A stretch of 64,000 nucleotides of DNA from DATJLY01 sp963773665 (GTDB lineage Bacteria; Pseudomonadota; Alphaproteobacteria; ATCC43930; CGMCC-115725): positions 496,001 through 560,000 of the forward strand of contig CAVZBZ010000013.1 in assembly GCA_963773665.1 (NCBI GenBank), written 5' to 3'. This document shows positions 35,758 through 45,971 of this stretch, piece after piece (the first letter of the stretch is position 1; the number at the start of each line of letters is the position of its first letter). The notes below the pieces were generated by a model. That model saw only the letters and a list, made by a program, of their open reading frames with translations. It did not search any database and was not told where the DNA came from. A program made the translations under genes and the position numbers.

Positions 35758-36650
35758 CCCGCGCGGTCCACCAGCATCAGCGCGAAGAGCAGGAAAAGAT
35801 AGAGGATCGAGAAGCCGAACATGCGCTTTGCCCAGCGCTCGCCCGGGTCATAAAGGACACGGAGCGCCAGCGCGGTGAAGCAGGCCGAGAGCGCGAGCGC
35901 CGCGCCGCCATAGATCCAGCCCTCGACGCCCAAAAGCGTCGGCGCCAATGCGAGCGGCCACAGCACCAGCGTGTAGATCAGCATCTGGCGCTTCGTCTCG
36001 GCCGGTCCCGCCACGACCGGCATCATCGGCACGCCGGCGCGCGCATAGTCGCCGGCGCGATAGAGCGACAGCGCCCAGAAATGCGGCGGCGTCCAGAAGA
36101 AGATGAGCGCGAACAGCACGAGCGCCGGAAGGCCCACCGTGCCGGTCGCCGCGGCCCAGCCCACGAGCGGCGGCAGCGCCCCCGCGGCACCGCCGATCAC
36201 GATGTTCTGAGGCGTGCGGCGCTTCAGCCAGACGGTATAGACGAAGACGTAGAACGCGATGGTGAGCGCGAGGAGCGAAGCCGCCGCCCAATTGAGCGCG
36301 AGCCCCATGACCATCACCGATGCTCCGGCGAGCACCGCGCCGAACCCCAATGCATCGCCGGGCGCCATGCGGCCCGCCGGCAGCGGCCGGTCGCGCGTCC
36401 GCGACATGAGCGCGTCGATGTCGCGGTCGTACCACATGTTGATCGCGCCGCACGCGCCCGCCGCGACCGCGATGCTTAAGATCGCCGCGAGTTGAAGCAC
36501 CGGATTGAGATGGGCGGGAGCCAGATTAAGCCCGACGAAGCCGGTGAAGACGACGAGCGACATCACCCGCGGCTTCAGGAGCGCGATGAAGTCGCCGAGC
36601 GCCGGCTCGAGCTGGCTGGCGCGGATGAGCGGGGCGGCGATCGGGGTCAA
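35754..36650 (-). CDS. ctaB: Protoheme IX farnesyltransferase
   Basis: Predicted 298 residues. It makes heme O from heme B and farnesyl diphosphate. DFIALLKPRVMSLVVFTGF, NMWYDRDIDALMSRTRDRPL (allylic diphosphate/Mg motif) and TPPHFWALSLYRAGDYARAG are diagnostic. About seven to nine membrane spans. A TTG at 36650 with AGGAG 8 bases upstream is the best start; the longer ATG form runs back into ctaD. Confidence 0.95.
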   Translation of the reverse strand: MTPIAAPLIRASQLEPALGDFIALLKPRVMSLVVFTGFVGLNLAPAHLNPVLQLAAILSIAVAAGACGAINMWYDRDIDALMSRTRDRPLPAGRMAPGDALGFGAVLAGASVMVMGLALNWAAASLLALTIAFYVFVYTVWLKRRTPQNIVIGGAAGALPPLVGWAAATGTVGLPALVLFALIFFWTPPHFWALSLYRAGDYARAGVPMMPVVAGPAETKRQMLIYTLVLWPLALAPTLLGVEGWIYGGAALALSACFTALALRVLYDPGERWAKRMFGFSILYLFLLFALMLVDRAG

Positions 36651-36661
36651 GGCACCGCTCC

Positions 36662-38275
36662 TCAGTGGCTCGCCTCGGGCGCGATGTGCGGCAGCTCGTC
36701 GTAAGAGTGGAACGGCGGCGGCGACGTCAGGGTCCATTCGAGCGTGGTGGCGCCCTCGCCCCAGTAGTTGTTGCCGACGCGCTTACCGGCGAACAGCGTG
36801 TGCAGCACGATGAAGACGAAGAACAGCGTCGAGCCATAAGAGATGTAGGAGCCGATCGACGCGACGTAGTTCCATCCGGCGAAGGCATCGGGATAATCGC
36901 TGATGCGGCGCGGCATGCCGGCAAGCCCGAGGAAGTGCATCGGGAAGAAGGTGAGGTTGACGCCGATGAAGGTGGTCCAGAAATGGATGCGGCCGAACGT
37001 CTCGTTGTATTGCCGGCCGCACATCTTGCCGAACCAGTAATAGAATCCGGTGAAGATGCCGAAGACGGCGCCCAGCGACAGCACGTAGTGGAAATGCGCC
37101 ACGACGTAGTAGGTGTTGTGGAGCGCCATGTCGACGCCCGCGTTCGCCAGCACCACGCCGGTGACGCCGCCCACCGTGAACAGGAACAGGAACCCGATCG
37201 CCCACAGCATCGGCGTGTCGAACGTGATCGAGCCCTCCCACATGGTGGCGATCCACGAGAAGATCTTGATGCCGGTCGGCACGGCGATGACCATGGTCGC
37301 CGCCGTGAAATATGCCCTCGTGTCGACGCTGATGCCGGTCGTGAACATGTGGTGCGCCCAAACGACGAAGCCGATCACGCCGATCGACACCATCGCATAG
37401 GCCATGCCGAGATAGCCGAAGATCGGCTTCTTCGAGAAGGTCGAGATCACCTGGCTGACGATGCCGAAGGCCGGCAGGATCATGATGTAGACTTCGGGGT
37501 GGCCGAAGAACCAGAACAGGTGCAGGAACAGCAGCGGATCGCCGCCGCCCGCCGGATCGAAGAAGGTCGTGCCGAAATTGCGGTCGGTCAGCAGCATCGT
37601 GATCGCGCCGGCCAGCACCGGCAGCGACAGGAGCAGCAGGAACGCCGTCACCAGGATCGACCAGCAGAACAGCGGCATCTTGTGCAGCGTCATGCCGGGC
37701 GCGCGCATGTTGAGGATGGTGGTGATGAAATTGATGGCGCCCATGATCGACGAGGCGCCGGCGAGGTGGAGCGAGAAGATCGCCATATCCACGGACGGGC
37801 CGGGATGGCCGATCTTTGCGCTGAGCGGCGGATAGACGGTCCAGCCGACGCCCGCGCCCTCGCCGACGAAGGCCGAGCCCAAAAGCAGGCAGAACGCCGG
37901 GATCAGGAGCCAAAAGCTGATGTTGTTCATGCGCGGGAACGCCATGTCGGGCGACCCGATCATCAGCGGCACGATCCAGTTGCCGAAGCCGCCGATCAGG
38001 GCCGGCATCACGGTGAAGAACACCATGATGAGGCCGTGCGCCGTGATGATGACGTTGTAGAGCTGGTGGTTGTCGTGGAACAGCGGGTCACCCGGATGCA
38101 TCAGGTTGACCCGCATGATGATCGAGAAGAGGCCGCCGATGAGCCCGGCGCAGATCGCGAACAGGAGATAGAGGGTGCCGATGTCCTTGTGATTGGTCGA
38201 GCAGAACCAGCGCGTGAAGAATCCCGGCGTGTGGTGCTCGTGGCCGTATCCGTGCGCGGTCGCGTCGTGTGCCAT
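36662..38275 (-). CDS. ctaD: Cytochrome c oxidase subunit I
   Basis: Predicted 537 residues with twelve membrane spans. Catalytic features: FGHPEVYIMILPAFG (CuB His and the His-Tyr cross-link), WAHHMFTTG, the heme ligands in ITAHGLIMVFF and VVAHFHYVLS, and the D-channel NxxxxxN region FGNWIVPLMIG. It reduces O2 to water and pumps protons. The gene follows ctaC by 16 bases and precedes ctaB by 11. Confidence 0.98.
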   Translation of the reverse strand: MAHDATAHGYGHEHHTPGFFTRWFCSTNHKDIGTLYLLFAICAGLIGGLFSIIMRVNLMHPGDPLFHDNHQLYNVIITAHGLIMVFFTVMPALIGGFGNWIVPLMIGSPDMAFPRMNNISFWLLIPAFCLLLGSAFVGEGAGVGWTVYPPLSAKIGHPGPSVDMAIFSLHLAGASSIMGAINFITTILNMRAPGMTLHKMPLFCWSILVTAFLLLLSLPVLAGAITMLLTDRNFGTTFFDPAGGGDPLLFLHLFWFFGHPEVYIMILPAFGIVSQVISTFSKKPIFGYLGMAYAMVSIGVIGFVVWAHHMFTTGISVDTRAYFTAATMVIAVPTGIKIFSWIATMWEGSITFDTPMLWAIGFLFLFTVGGVTGVVLANAGVDMALHNTYYVVAHFHYVLSLGAVFGIFTGFYYWFGKMCGRQYNETFGRIHFWTTFIGVNLTFFPMHFLGLAGMPRRISDYPDAFAGWNYVASIGSYISYGSTLFFVFIVLHTLFAGKRVGNNYWGEGATTLEWTLTSPPPFHSYDELPHIAPEASH

Positions 38276-38291
38276 CGTCGTCCTCCGACCT

Positions 38292-39134
38292 CTAATGCGC
38301 CGCGGCCGCGGCGAGCTTCACGCCGGCGCCGTCATCACGCGCGAACTTCTTCTTGGCCTGTTCGACCCACTTCGCGAAATCGTCCTTCGACACCGCCTTG
38401 ATCTCGATCGGCATGAACGGATGATTGACGCCGCAGATCTGATTGCACTGGCCGTAATAGGTGCCTTCGTGATCGATGCTGAGCCAGGATTCGTTGGTGC
38501 GGCCGATCACGGCATATTCCTGGACGCCCATCGCCGGCATGAACCAGCTGTGGATCACGTCGCTGCCGGTGACGAGAATGCGCACCACCGTTCCGACCGG
38601 CAGCACCACTGGATTGTCGACCTCGAGGAGCCGCGGCTTTCCTTCCTTGGCCGCCTGGTCGTCCGGCATCATGTTGCTGTCGAAGCCGAAATTCCCCTGG
38701 TCGGGATAATCGTAGCTCCAGTACCACTGGTGTCCGGTGACCTTGAGCGTCATGTCGGCGTGCTGCGCATGGTCCATGTAGAACATGAGCTTGAAGGACG
38801 GCACGGCGATCAGCACCAGGATCAGCACCGGCACCACCGTCCACAGCACCTCGATGACCGGGGCGTGCGTCGTCTTCGACGGCGCCGGGTGCGCCTTGGC
38901 GTTGAATTTCACGATCGTATAGAGCAGCAGGGCGAGGACGAAGATCGCGATGAGCGTGATGATGATCAAAAGCTCGTTGTGCAGCGAGTCGATGTGCACG
39001 CGCACCGGCGTGGCTGCCGGCTGCATGCCGACCTGCCACGGCAGCGGCTGCTCGACCGTGTCGGCGAACGCCGCGAAGGGTGCTGCGAGCGCCGCCGCGA
39101 TGGCGGCCATTCCAATACCGCGTCTGCGAACCAT
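38292..39134 (-). CDS. ctaC: Cytochrome c oxidase subunit II
   Basis: Predicted 280 residues. Signal peptide MVRRRGIGMAAIAAALAAPF, two membrane spans (ELLIIITLIAIFVLALLLY; VLWTVVPVLILVLIAVPSF), then the CuA domain. The copper ligands are in DVIHSWFMPAMG and YYGQCNQICGVNHPFMPIEI; WYWSYDYPDQG is the aromatic patch for cytochrome c electrons. It heads the long leftward oxidase operon, divergent from tldD across a 292-base gap that must carry both promoters. Confidence 0.97.
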   Translation of the reverse strand: MVRRRGIGMAAIAAALAAPFAAFADTVEQPLPWQVGMQPAATPVRVHIDSLHNELLIIITLIAIFVLALLLYTIVKFNAKAHPAPSKTTHAPVIEVLWTVVPVLILVLIAVPSFKLMFYMDHAQHADMTLKVTGHQWYWSYDYPDQGNFGFDSNMMPDDQAAKEGKPRLLEVDNPVVLPVGTVVRILVTGSDVIHSWFMPAMGVQEYAVIGRTNESWLSIDHEGTYYGQCNQICGVNHPFMPIEIKAVSKDDFAKWVEQAKKKFARDDGAGVKLAAAAAH

Positions 39135-39426
39135 GGGCCGCGTCCCCTCGTTTCTCAGCTAGGCGCCGGGTCATCCCCCGCGGCGCTCGCGACGTTAGCT
39201 CAAACCCGGCCGCGCCCTCAACAGCGCGGCCCGGACCGGCGCCCTCTAAATACCGCCGTGCGCCGGACCGCGCCAACCGCAACCTTGCTTGCGACTTTCT
39301 GACGCAGAATTGCCGCACCTGCCGCTTTTTGCGGGCCGCCGCGCTCACCATATGCGGTTATGCGGCCTCTAGCGCGCCGCCCGGCGCCATGGCAAGAAGC
39401 GCCGCGACCTCGAAGGAGCCGCAGCG

Positions 39427-40860
<1,434 letters not shown>

Positions 40861-40878
40861 CGGCGCGCGAAGCAGCGT

Positions 40879-40992
40879 GCGACCTTCGACTTCGCCCCTT
40901 CGCTTCGCTCAGGGGCTCCGCTCAGAATGAGGACTCCTTTTTTACCTCATCTTGAGCGGAGCGCGCAGGGCGGGCGCAGTCGAAGGACGCAC
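40879..40992. repeat. Long imperfect inverted repeat after tldD, extending into the next gene
   Basis: The left arm (40879-40934) is a reversed copy of a repeat of the type CCTCATTCTGAGCGGAGC...GCGAAGTCGAAGG. The right arm (40945-40992) is a direct copy starting CCTCATCTTGAGCGGAGC and ending CAGTCGAAGGACGCAC. A CTTTTTTA run lies in the centre. It may terminate tldD transcription. The right arm is translated as the first codons of the next ORF. Confidence 0.7.
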
Positions 40993-42900
40993 GGCGCGCT
41001 TGCAGCGTTGCTGCTGTTTCTTTCGGCGCATGCCGCTGCGGCGTGCGATCTCGCCGATGCGCCGTCGTCGCGCTGGACCATCGCGCGCGAGGTTGGCGTC
41101 GCCTGGCTCCAGGACCCGTGCGGCGAGCGCACTCTTGCGGTCGGCGTCGATGTCGTCGACGGCGGCGCCTCGGGTGCGGGCGTGCCGCGGCCGCATTACG
41201 ACTGGCGCCGCTTCGCGCCGTCGCTCTCGGCATGGCAAGATGCGACGCGCCGGCGGCTCGAGGGCTGGGGCTTCGATTCCGTGGGTGCGTGGTCGCTGCC
41301 GCCGCAGGATCTGCGCCTGCCCGCCGCGATCAATCTCGAGCTCGGGCGCTATGCGCGCTTCCACTGGTTCGATCCGTTCGATCCCGCAACATCTTCGCGC
41401 ATGATGCGCGAGGCGCGGCGCCTCACCTCGCCCTATCGCGGCTCGCCGTGGCGGCTTGGCTATTTCTCCGACAACGAGGTCGGCTGGTGGGGCGGCGCGC
41501 TCTTCCTGTTCTTCTCGCAAAAACCGGCGGAGAACCACACGAAGCAGCACTGGGTCGCGCTGATGCGCCGGCTCTACCGCGGCGACTGGCGCCACTTCGC
41601 CCGCGATTTTCAGCCGCCCGAAGGTGTCGGGTCGTGGGCGGCGCTGCTCCGCGCGCGCGCGCCGACGCAATTGCGTCCAGGCGGCGAAGGGATGCGCGCG
41701 GTCGGCGCCTGGACCGCCGAAGTGGCGGCGCATTACTACGCGCTTGCGAGGAAGGCGATCCACGCGGCCGATCCCGGCGCCCTCTATTTCGGCGACCGCC
41801 TGCCGATCTACTACGACCCGGCCGCGATCCGCGCCGAGGCGCCCCATGTCGATGCGATCTCGGTCAACTACAATGTCGACAGTCCCGAGGGCTGGATCGC
41901 GCCCTATTTCTTCGACGGGCTGCGCCAGCTCGGCGGCGGCAAGCCGGTGTTCGTCTCGGAATGGTTCTATGCAGCCGCGCAGAACCGTTCCGGCAACCGC
42001 GACAACGGCCACCTGATGACGGTCGCGACGCAAGCGGAGCGCGCCGAAGGTGCCGCGGCGGCGGCGGCGCGTTTCGCCGGGCTGCCCGAGCTCGTGGGAT
42101 TGCAGTGGTTCCAATATTACGACTATCCGCAAGGCGGCCGGGCCGATCGCGAGGATTACGATTTCGGCCTGGTCGACATCTACGACCGGCCCTATGAGCG
42201 GCTGACCGACGCGCTCGCTTCCGTGAACCGCGATCTCCCGAAGCTGCACGAGGCGGCGCAGCCCTTCGCGCGCCCGTCATTCGCGGCGCCCGAGGCAACG
42301 ATCGATCCCGCGCATCGCTCGCTCGTCGATTTTCCAAAGCCCGCCGCGCTGCTGCCGCCGCTCAAGGCGCAGCCCGGCGATGTCGCCTTCGGCGAGGCCT
42401 ATCTCGCCTGGAGCGAGACCGGCATCGCCTTGGGGCATATCGGACAGGACTATTACGATCCCGATCTCCTGGCCTATGACGGGGCCTTTCCCCGCAGCGA
42501 GGCTTATCGCCTCGAGCTCGGCCTCGACGCCGGCGCGGGGCCGCGCCGCTTCACGATCTATGTCGTGCCGCCGCCACGCGGGCGCCAGGGCGCGGCGGTG
42601 CAGGTCGAGATCTGCAAGGGCGCCGCCTCGCTTGACGGCAGCGCTTCGTGCGCGGAGGTGCCGGGCGCAGCAGCGGGATATTTCGGCGCCGATCAGCCGC
42701 GCGTCGTGCTCGATGCGGTGCTGCCGTGGGCGGCGCTCGGCCTCGACCGGCCGCCCGCCGGGGGCCGCATCCGCATCGCGTTTGCCGCGACATCGTGGTT
42801 TCGCGCGCGCTCGATGTCTCTTTCGGGGCGGTCGCCCGCCGCGGAACTCGGCGATCCTGCCCAATGGCTCGATCTGCCGCTTGCCCCGAAAGAGGGGTAG
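40927..42900 (+). CDS. Exported glycoside-hydrolase-like protein with C-terminal carbohydrate-binding-like domain
   Basis: Predicted 657 residues. A basic start is followed by an export signal (ALAALLLFLSAHAAAAC, ending near Cys40). A TIM-barrel-like region has WGFDSVGAWSLPP and two candidate catalytic glutamates of clan GH-A: Glu184 in GYFSDNEVGWW (DNE, acid/base) and Glu345 in KPVFVSEWFYAA (nucleophile), 161 residues apart as in GH42 or agarase-like enzymes. Residues about 485-650 look like a beta-sandwich of the CBM9/DOMON kind (AYLAWSETGIALGHIG). Substrate unknown. ATG 40927 lies in the repeat element; no better start is in frame before the signal sequence. Confidence 0.72.
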   Translation: MRTPFLPHLERSAQGGRSRRTHGALAALLLFLSAHAAAACDLADAPSSRWTIAREVGVAWLQDPCGERTLAVGVDVVDGGASGAGVPRPHYDWRRFAPSLSAWQDATRRRLEGWGFDSVGAWSLPPQDLRLPAAINLELGRYARFHWFDPFDPATSSRMMREARRLTSPYRGSPWRLGYFSDNEVGWWGGALFLFFSQKPAENHTKQHWVALMRRLYRGDWRHFARDFQPPEGVGSWAALLRARAPTQLRPGGEGMRAVGAWTAEVAAHYYALARKAIHAADPGALYFGDRLPIYYDPAAIRAEAPHVDAISVNYNVDSPEGWIAPYFFDGLRQLGGGKPVFVSEWFYAAAQNRSGNRDNGHLMTVATQAERAEGAAAAAARFAGLPELVGLQWFQYYDYPQGGRADREDYDFGLVDIYDRPYERLTDALASVNRDLPKLHEAAQPFARPSFAAPEATIDPAHRSLVDFPKPAALLPPLKAQPGDVAFGEAYLAWSETGIALGHIGQDYYDPDLLAYDGAFPRSEAYRLELGLDAGAGPRRFTIYVVPPPRGRQGAAVQVEICKGAASLDGSASCAEVPGAAAGYFGADQPRVVLDAVLPWAALGLDRPPAGGRIRIAFAATSWFRARSMSLSGRSPAAELGDPAQWLDLPLAPKEG

Positions 42901-42911
42901 CGGAATAAGAA

Positions 42912-42946
42912 ACGCCCCGCATCGTGGGGGGATGGATGCGGGGCGT
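42912..42946 (+). terminator. Hairpin after the glycosidase-like gene
   Basis: Perfect 11-base arms ACGCCCCGCAT and ATGCGGGGCGT with a 13-base loop start 12 bases after the stop codon. No U-tract follows, so it may be factor-dependent or simply a stabilising 3' hairpin. Confidence 0.55.
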
Positions 42947-43002
42947 GGAGACAAGCAAGCCCGTTGCGGGCCTGCGCAGCGCTAACGCCGCGGCTTCGAT
43001 CC

Positions 43003-43036
43003 GGTTCCATGAAAAAGTCCGGACTTTTTCAACCGG
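43003..43036. terminator. Perfect A/T-flanked palindrome between convergent genes
   Basis: The core GAAAAAGTCCGGACTTTTTC (43011-43030) is a perfect 20-base palindrome, with A5 on one side and T5 on the other and outer CCGGTT/AACCGG bases extending the symmetry. It lies just past the gshA stop, between convergent genes. In either direction it gives a hairpin with a U-run, so a bidirectional terminator is likely. It could also be a protein-binding site. Confidence 0.55.
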
Positions 43037-43038
43037 CG

Positions 43039-44403
43039 CTAATAGGCCTCTTCCTGATAGACCGGCTCGACGCTCTTGCCCCACTCCCCTTCGTAGCGGG
43101 CAACGAGCTGTTCGGCCGGGGTGCGGCCCGATTCCACGGTCTCGATCAGCGTCGAGAGGAAATGGCTCTCGTCCTGTCCGGTGCTGTCGAGCCGGGCGCG
43201 GCGCTGGAGGCCGCCGCGCGCGATCTCGACGACGCGCAGCGCGATCTCGCGCAACGACCGCCCGCGCAGGCGCGCCGCAAGGCCAAGGCGCGCCGCATCG
43301 AGACGCAAAGACTCGCGATCCTCGTCGGTCCATCCTTTGGTGAATTCCTCGGCTTCGGCGAGCGCGTCCTCGTCATAGAGCAGACCCGCCCACAGCGCCG
43401 GCAGCGCGCAGAGCCGCGCCCACGGGCCGCCGTCGGCACCGCGCATCTCGAGGATGCGCTTCATGCGCACCTCGGGAAAGACGGTGGTGAGATGGTCGAT
43501 CCAGTCGCTCATCGTCGGCGTGGCGCCCGGCAGCGCCGGCAGCCGCCCCGCCATGAAGTCGCGGAAGGACTGTCCCGCGCAATCGATGTAGCTTCCGTCG
43601 CGGTAGACGAAATACATCGGCACGTCGAGCATCCAGTCGACATAGCGCTCGAAGCCGAAGCCCCTCTCGAACACGAACGGCAGCATGCCGCAGCGGTCGG
43701 GATCGACGTCGGTCCAGACATGGCTGCGATAGCTCGCATAGCCGGTCGGCTTGCCCTCGACGAACGGCGAGTTGGCGAAGAGTGCCACCGCGACCGGCTG
43801 CAGCGACAGCCCGACGCGGAATTTCCGCACCATGTCGGTCTCGTCGGCGAAGTCGAGATTGACCTGCACGGTGCAGGTGCGAAGCATCATGTCGAGGCCG
43901 AGCTTGCCCTTCTTCGGCATGTAGTTGCGCATCACCGCATAGCGCCGCTTCGGCATGAACGGCACGTCCTCGCGCCGCCATTTCGGCAGGAAGCCCAGGC
44001 CCAAGAGGCCGAGCCCGAGTTCGTCGCACACCGGCTGCAGCTGCTTCAGGTGCTGCTGCACCTCGGCGCAGGTCTGGTGCAGATTGTCGAGCGGCGCGCC
44101 CGACAGCTCGAACTGGCCGCCCGGCTCCAGCGACACCGTCGCCTCGCCGCCCTTGAGGCCGATGAGGTTGTCGGCGTCGTAGACAGGCTCCCAGCCGAAC
44201 CGCATCAGCCCTTCGAGCAGGGCGCGGATGCCGCTCGGCCCGCCATAGCCGACCGGGCGCAGATCGTCGCGGCGGAACACGAATTTCTCGTGCTCGGTGC
44301 CGATGCGCCAGCGCTCGCGCGGCTTGGCGCCCGCCGCGATGAAGGCGACGAGTTGCCGCTTGTCGGTGATCGGCTCACCGCCGGAAAGCGAAGGACCCGA
44401 CAT
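43039..44403 (-). CDS. gshA: Glutamate-cysteine ligase (plant/alphaproteobacterial type)
   Basis: Predicted 454 residues. It makes gamma-glutamylcysteine, the first step of glutathione synthesis. WRIGTEHEKFVFRR, GGEATVSLEPGGQFELSGAP, RTCTVQVNLDFADETDMVRK and MYFVYRDGSYID match the type shared by plants and alphaproteobacteria. Soluble. It begins 14 bases after the rsmE stop, so the two may be cotranscribed. It fits the glutathione-using peroxiredoxin and dehalogenation chemistry suggested elsewhere in the window. Confidence 0.96.
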   Translation of the reverse strand: MSGPSLSGGEPITDKRQLVAFIAAGAKPRERWRIGTEHEKFVFRRDDLRPVGYGGPSGIRALLEGLMRFGWEPVYDADNLIGLKGGEATVSLEPGGQFELSGAPLDNLHQTCAEVQQHLKQLQPVCDELGLGLLGLGFLPKWRREDVPFMPKRRYAVMRNYMPKKGKLGLDMMLRTCTVQVNLDFADETDMVRKFRVGLSLQPVAVALFANSPFVEGKPTGYASYRSHVWTDVDPDRCGMLPFVFERGFGFERYVDWMLDVPMYFVYRDGSYIDCAGQSFRDFMAGRLPALPGATPTMSDWIDHLTTVFPEVRMKRILEMRGADGGPWARLCALPALWAGLLYDEDALAEAEEFTKGWTDEDRESLRLDAARLGLAARLRGRSLREIALRVVEIARGGLQRRARLDSTGQDESHFLSTLIETVESGRTPAEQLVARYEGEWGKSVEPVYQEEAY

Positions 44404-44417
44404 GAACGGGATGACCC

Positions 44418-45197
44418 CTATCCCAAGTGTGACGCATCGGCCGGCAAGACCCCGTGCCGCGCCATGCTCCAGTCGCCCGCGAGCGCTTGCAAGACGGACA
44501 GAGCGGCCAGCGCCGCTGTCTCGCTGCGCAATACGCGCGGGCCAAGCCCGACCGGGAAAACAAAGGGGAGTTTCCTGAGGGCGTCAAGCTCGCTTTCCGC
44601 AAAGCCGCCCTCCGGTCCTGTAAGGCCTGCGATGGGCCCCGGCCCGAGCGCACGGGCGCGCTCGGCGATGGGCGGCGCTGCGCCCGTCTCGTCGCAGAGG
44701 TAAAGGCGCCGCCCGGCCGGCCACGCCGACAGGAGGCGCTGCAACGGCTGGGGCGCGCGGATTTCCGGCACGTCGAGACGCTCGCTCTGCTCCGCCGCCT
44801 CGCGCGCGATCGCTTCGAGCCGCGCGGGATTGATGCGCTCGGCCACGGTGCGCGCGGTCGTGACCGGAACGAGCGCGCCCGCGCCGAGTTCCGTCGCCTT
44901 CTCGACGAGCCACTCGAGCCGCGCGCGCTTCACGAGCGCGAAGACGAGCCAGATGTCGCCGCTCGCCTGCTGCGGCCGCAGCCGCTCGTCCGCGACCGCC
45001 GCGCCGCCGTCGCGGCCCAGTTCTGCGACCGTCGCGCGCCATTCCCCATCGCGCCCGTTGAACAGCGCGACCCTATCGCCCGGCTTCAGGCGCAGCACGT
45101 TCTTGAGCCGATGCGCCTCCTCGCGCGCAAGCGCGATCGCCGCGCCTTGTCCCAGATCGGCGGCGACATGGAGACGGGTCGCGGGCTTCGCACGCAC
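44418..45197 (-). CDS. rsmE: 16S rRNA m3U1498 methyltransferase RsmE
   Basis: Predicted 259 residues. An N-terminal PUA-like domain (HRLKNVLRLKPGDRVALFNG) is followed by a SPOUT methyltransferase domain with KRARLEWLVEKATELGA, then the SAM-binding knot GLTGPEGGFAESELDAL and LGPRVLRSETAALAAL. It methylates uridine 1498 of 16S rRNA. GTG 45197 (VRAKPATRLHV) is the first sensible start after the moaE stop; longer ORF forms are out of frame with moaE but unconserved. Confidence 0.94.
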   Translation of the reverse strand: MRAKPATRLHVAADLGQGAAIALAREEAHRLKNVLRLKPGDRVALFNGRDGEWRATVAELGRDGGAAVADERLRPQQASGDIWLVFALVKRARLEWLVEKATELGAGALVPVTTARTVAERINPARLEAIAREAAEQSERLDVPEIRAPQPLQRLLSAWPAGRRLYLCDETGAAPPIAERARALGPGPIAGLTGPEGGFAESELDALRKLPFVFPVGLGPRVLRSETAALAALSVLQALAGDWSMARHGVLPADASHLG

Positions 45198-45208
45198 CGC
45201 CGAGGCTG

Positions 45209-45661
45209 CTATTCCGCAACCCAGCGGCGGGCCGCGTCGTCGTCGCTGTCCTTGGCCTCGACCCAACGCTCGCCGTCCTGCGTCGTCTCGAGCTTCCAGA
45301 ACGGCGCCTTGGTCTTGAGATAATCGACCAGGAATTCGCAGCTCTCGAACGCCGCCTGGCGATGCGAAGCGGCGGTGACGACGAGCACGATGCGCTCGCC
45401 CGGCACGAGCCTGCCGAAGCGGTGGACGATGAGGCATGCGGCGAGCGGCCAGCGCCGCATCGCCTCGGCCTCGATCGCCTCGAGCGCGGGCTCGGTCATG
45501 CCCGGATAATGCTCGAGCGTCATCGCGGTGATGGCGTCGCGGCCGGATCCGGCGCGCACCACGCCGACAAAGGACGCGATGCCGCCGATCGCCGCGGCGC
45601 CGCGCGCGAGCGCGTCGATCTCGGCTCCGACGTCGAAATCCTCGCGCTGCACGCGGATCAT
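45209..45661 (-). CDS. moaE: Molybdopterin synthase catalytic subunit
   Basis: Predicted 150 residues. ASFVGVVRAGSGRDAITAM, LEHYPGMTEPALEAI, RFGRLVPGERIVLVVTAASH and the catalytic lysine region LVDYLKTKAPFWKLE are all MoaE features. With MoaD it adds two sulfurs to precursor Z to make molybdopterin. One base separates it from moaD. Confidence 0.97.
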   Translation of the reverse strand: MIRVQREDFDVGAEIDALARGAAAIGGIASFVGVVRAGSGRDAITAMTLEHYPGMTEPALEAIEAEAMRRWPLAACLIVHRFGRLVPGERIVLVVTAASHRQAAFESCEFLVDYLKTKAPFWKLETTQDGERWVEAKDSDDDAARRWVAE

Positions 45662-45662
45662 C

Positions 45663-45914
45663 TCAGCCTCCCGTCACCGGCGGGAAGAGTGCAACCTCGT
45701 CGCCCGGCTGAAGCGGGTGGTCCCAGCCGACATATTCCTTGTTCACCGCGACGCGCACGAGCTTGCGGTTCTTGAGCGCCTCGGCAAAGCCGGGACCGCG
45801 CGCGGCAAGCCACTCCACGAGCGCCGCCACGGTGCGCACGCTGGCGGGCGGGTCGAGCGTCTCCTCGGCCGTGCCGATCCGGGTCCTGAGCCAGGCGAAA
45901 TAAAGAAGCTTCAT
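45663..45914 (-). CDS. moaD: Molybdopterin synthase sulfur carrier subunit
   Basis: Predicted 83 residues with the ubiquitin-like fold and a C-terminal double glycine (ALFPPVTGG), the site of thiocarboxylation. MKLLYFAWLRTRIGTAEET is the usual start. Cotranscribed with moaE. Confidence 0.96.
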   Translation of the reverse strand: MKLLYFAWLRTRIGTAEETLDPPASVRTVAALVEWLAARGPGFAEALKNRKLVRVAVNKEYVGWDHPLQPGDEVALFPPVTGG

Positions 45915-45971
45915 CGGGCGCCTTTCGCCACCTCAGCTAACCCTTTCCGCCGCGCAATTCAAGGCAAGGGG

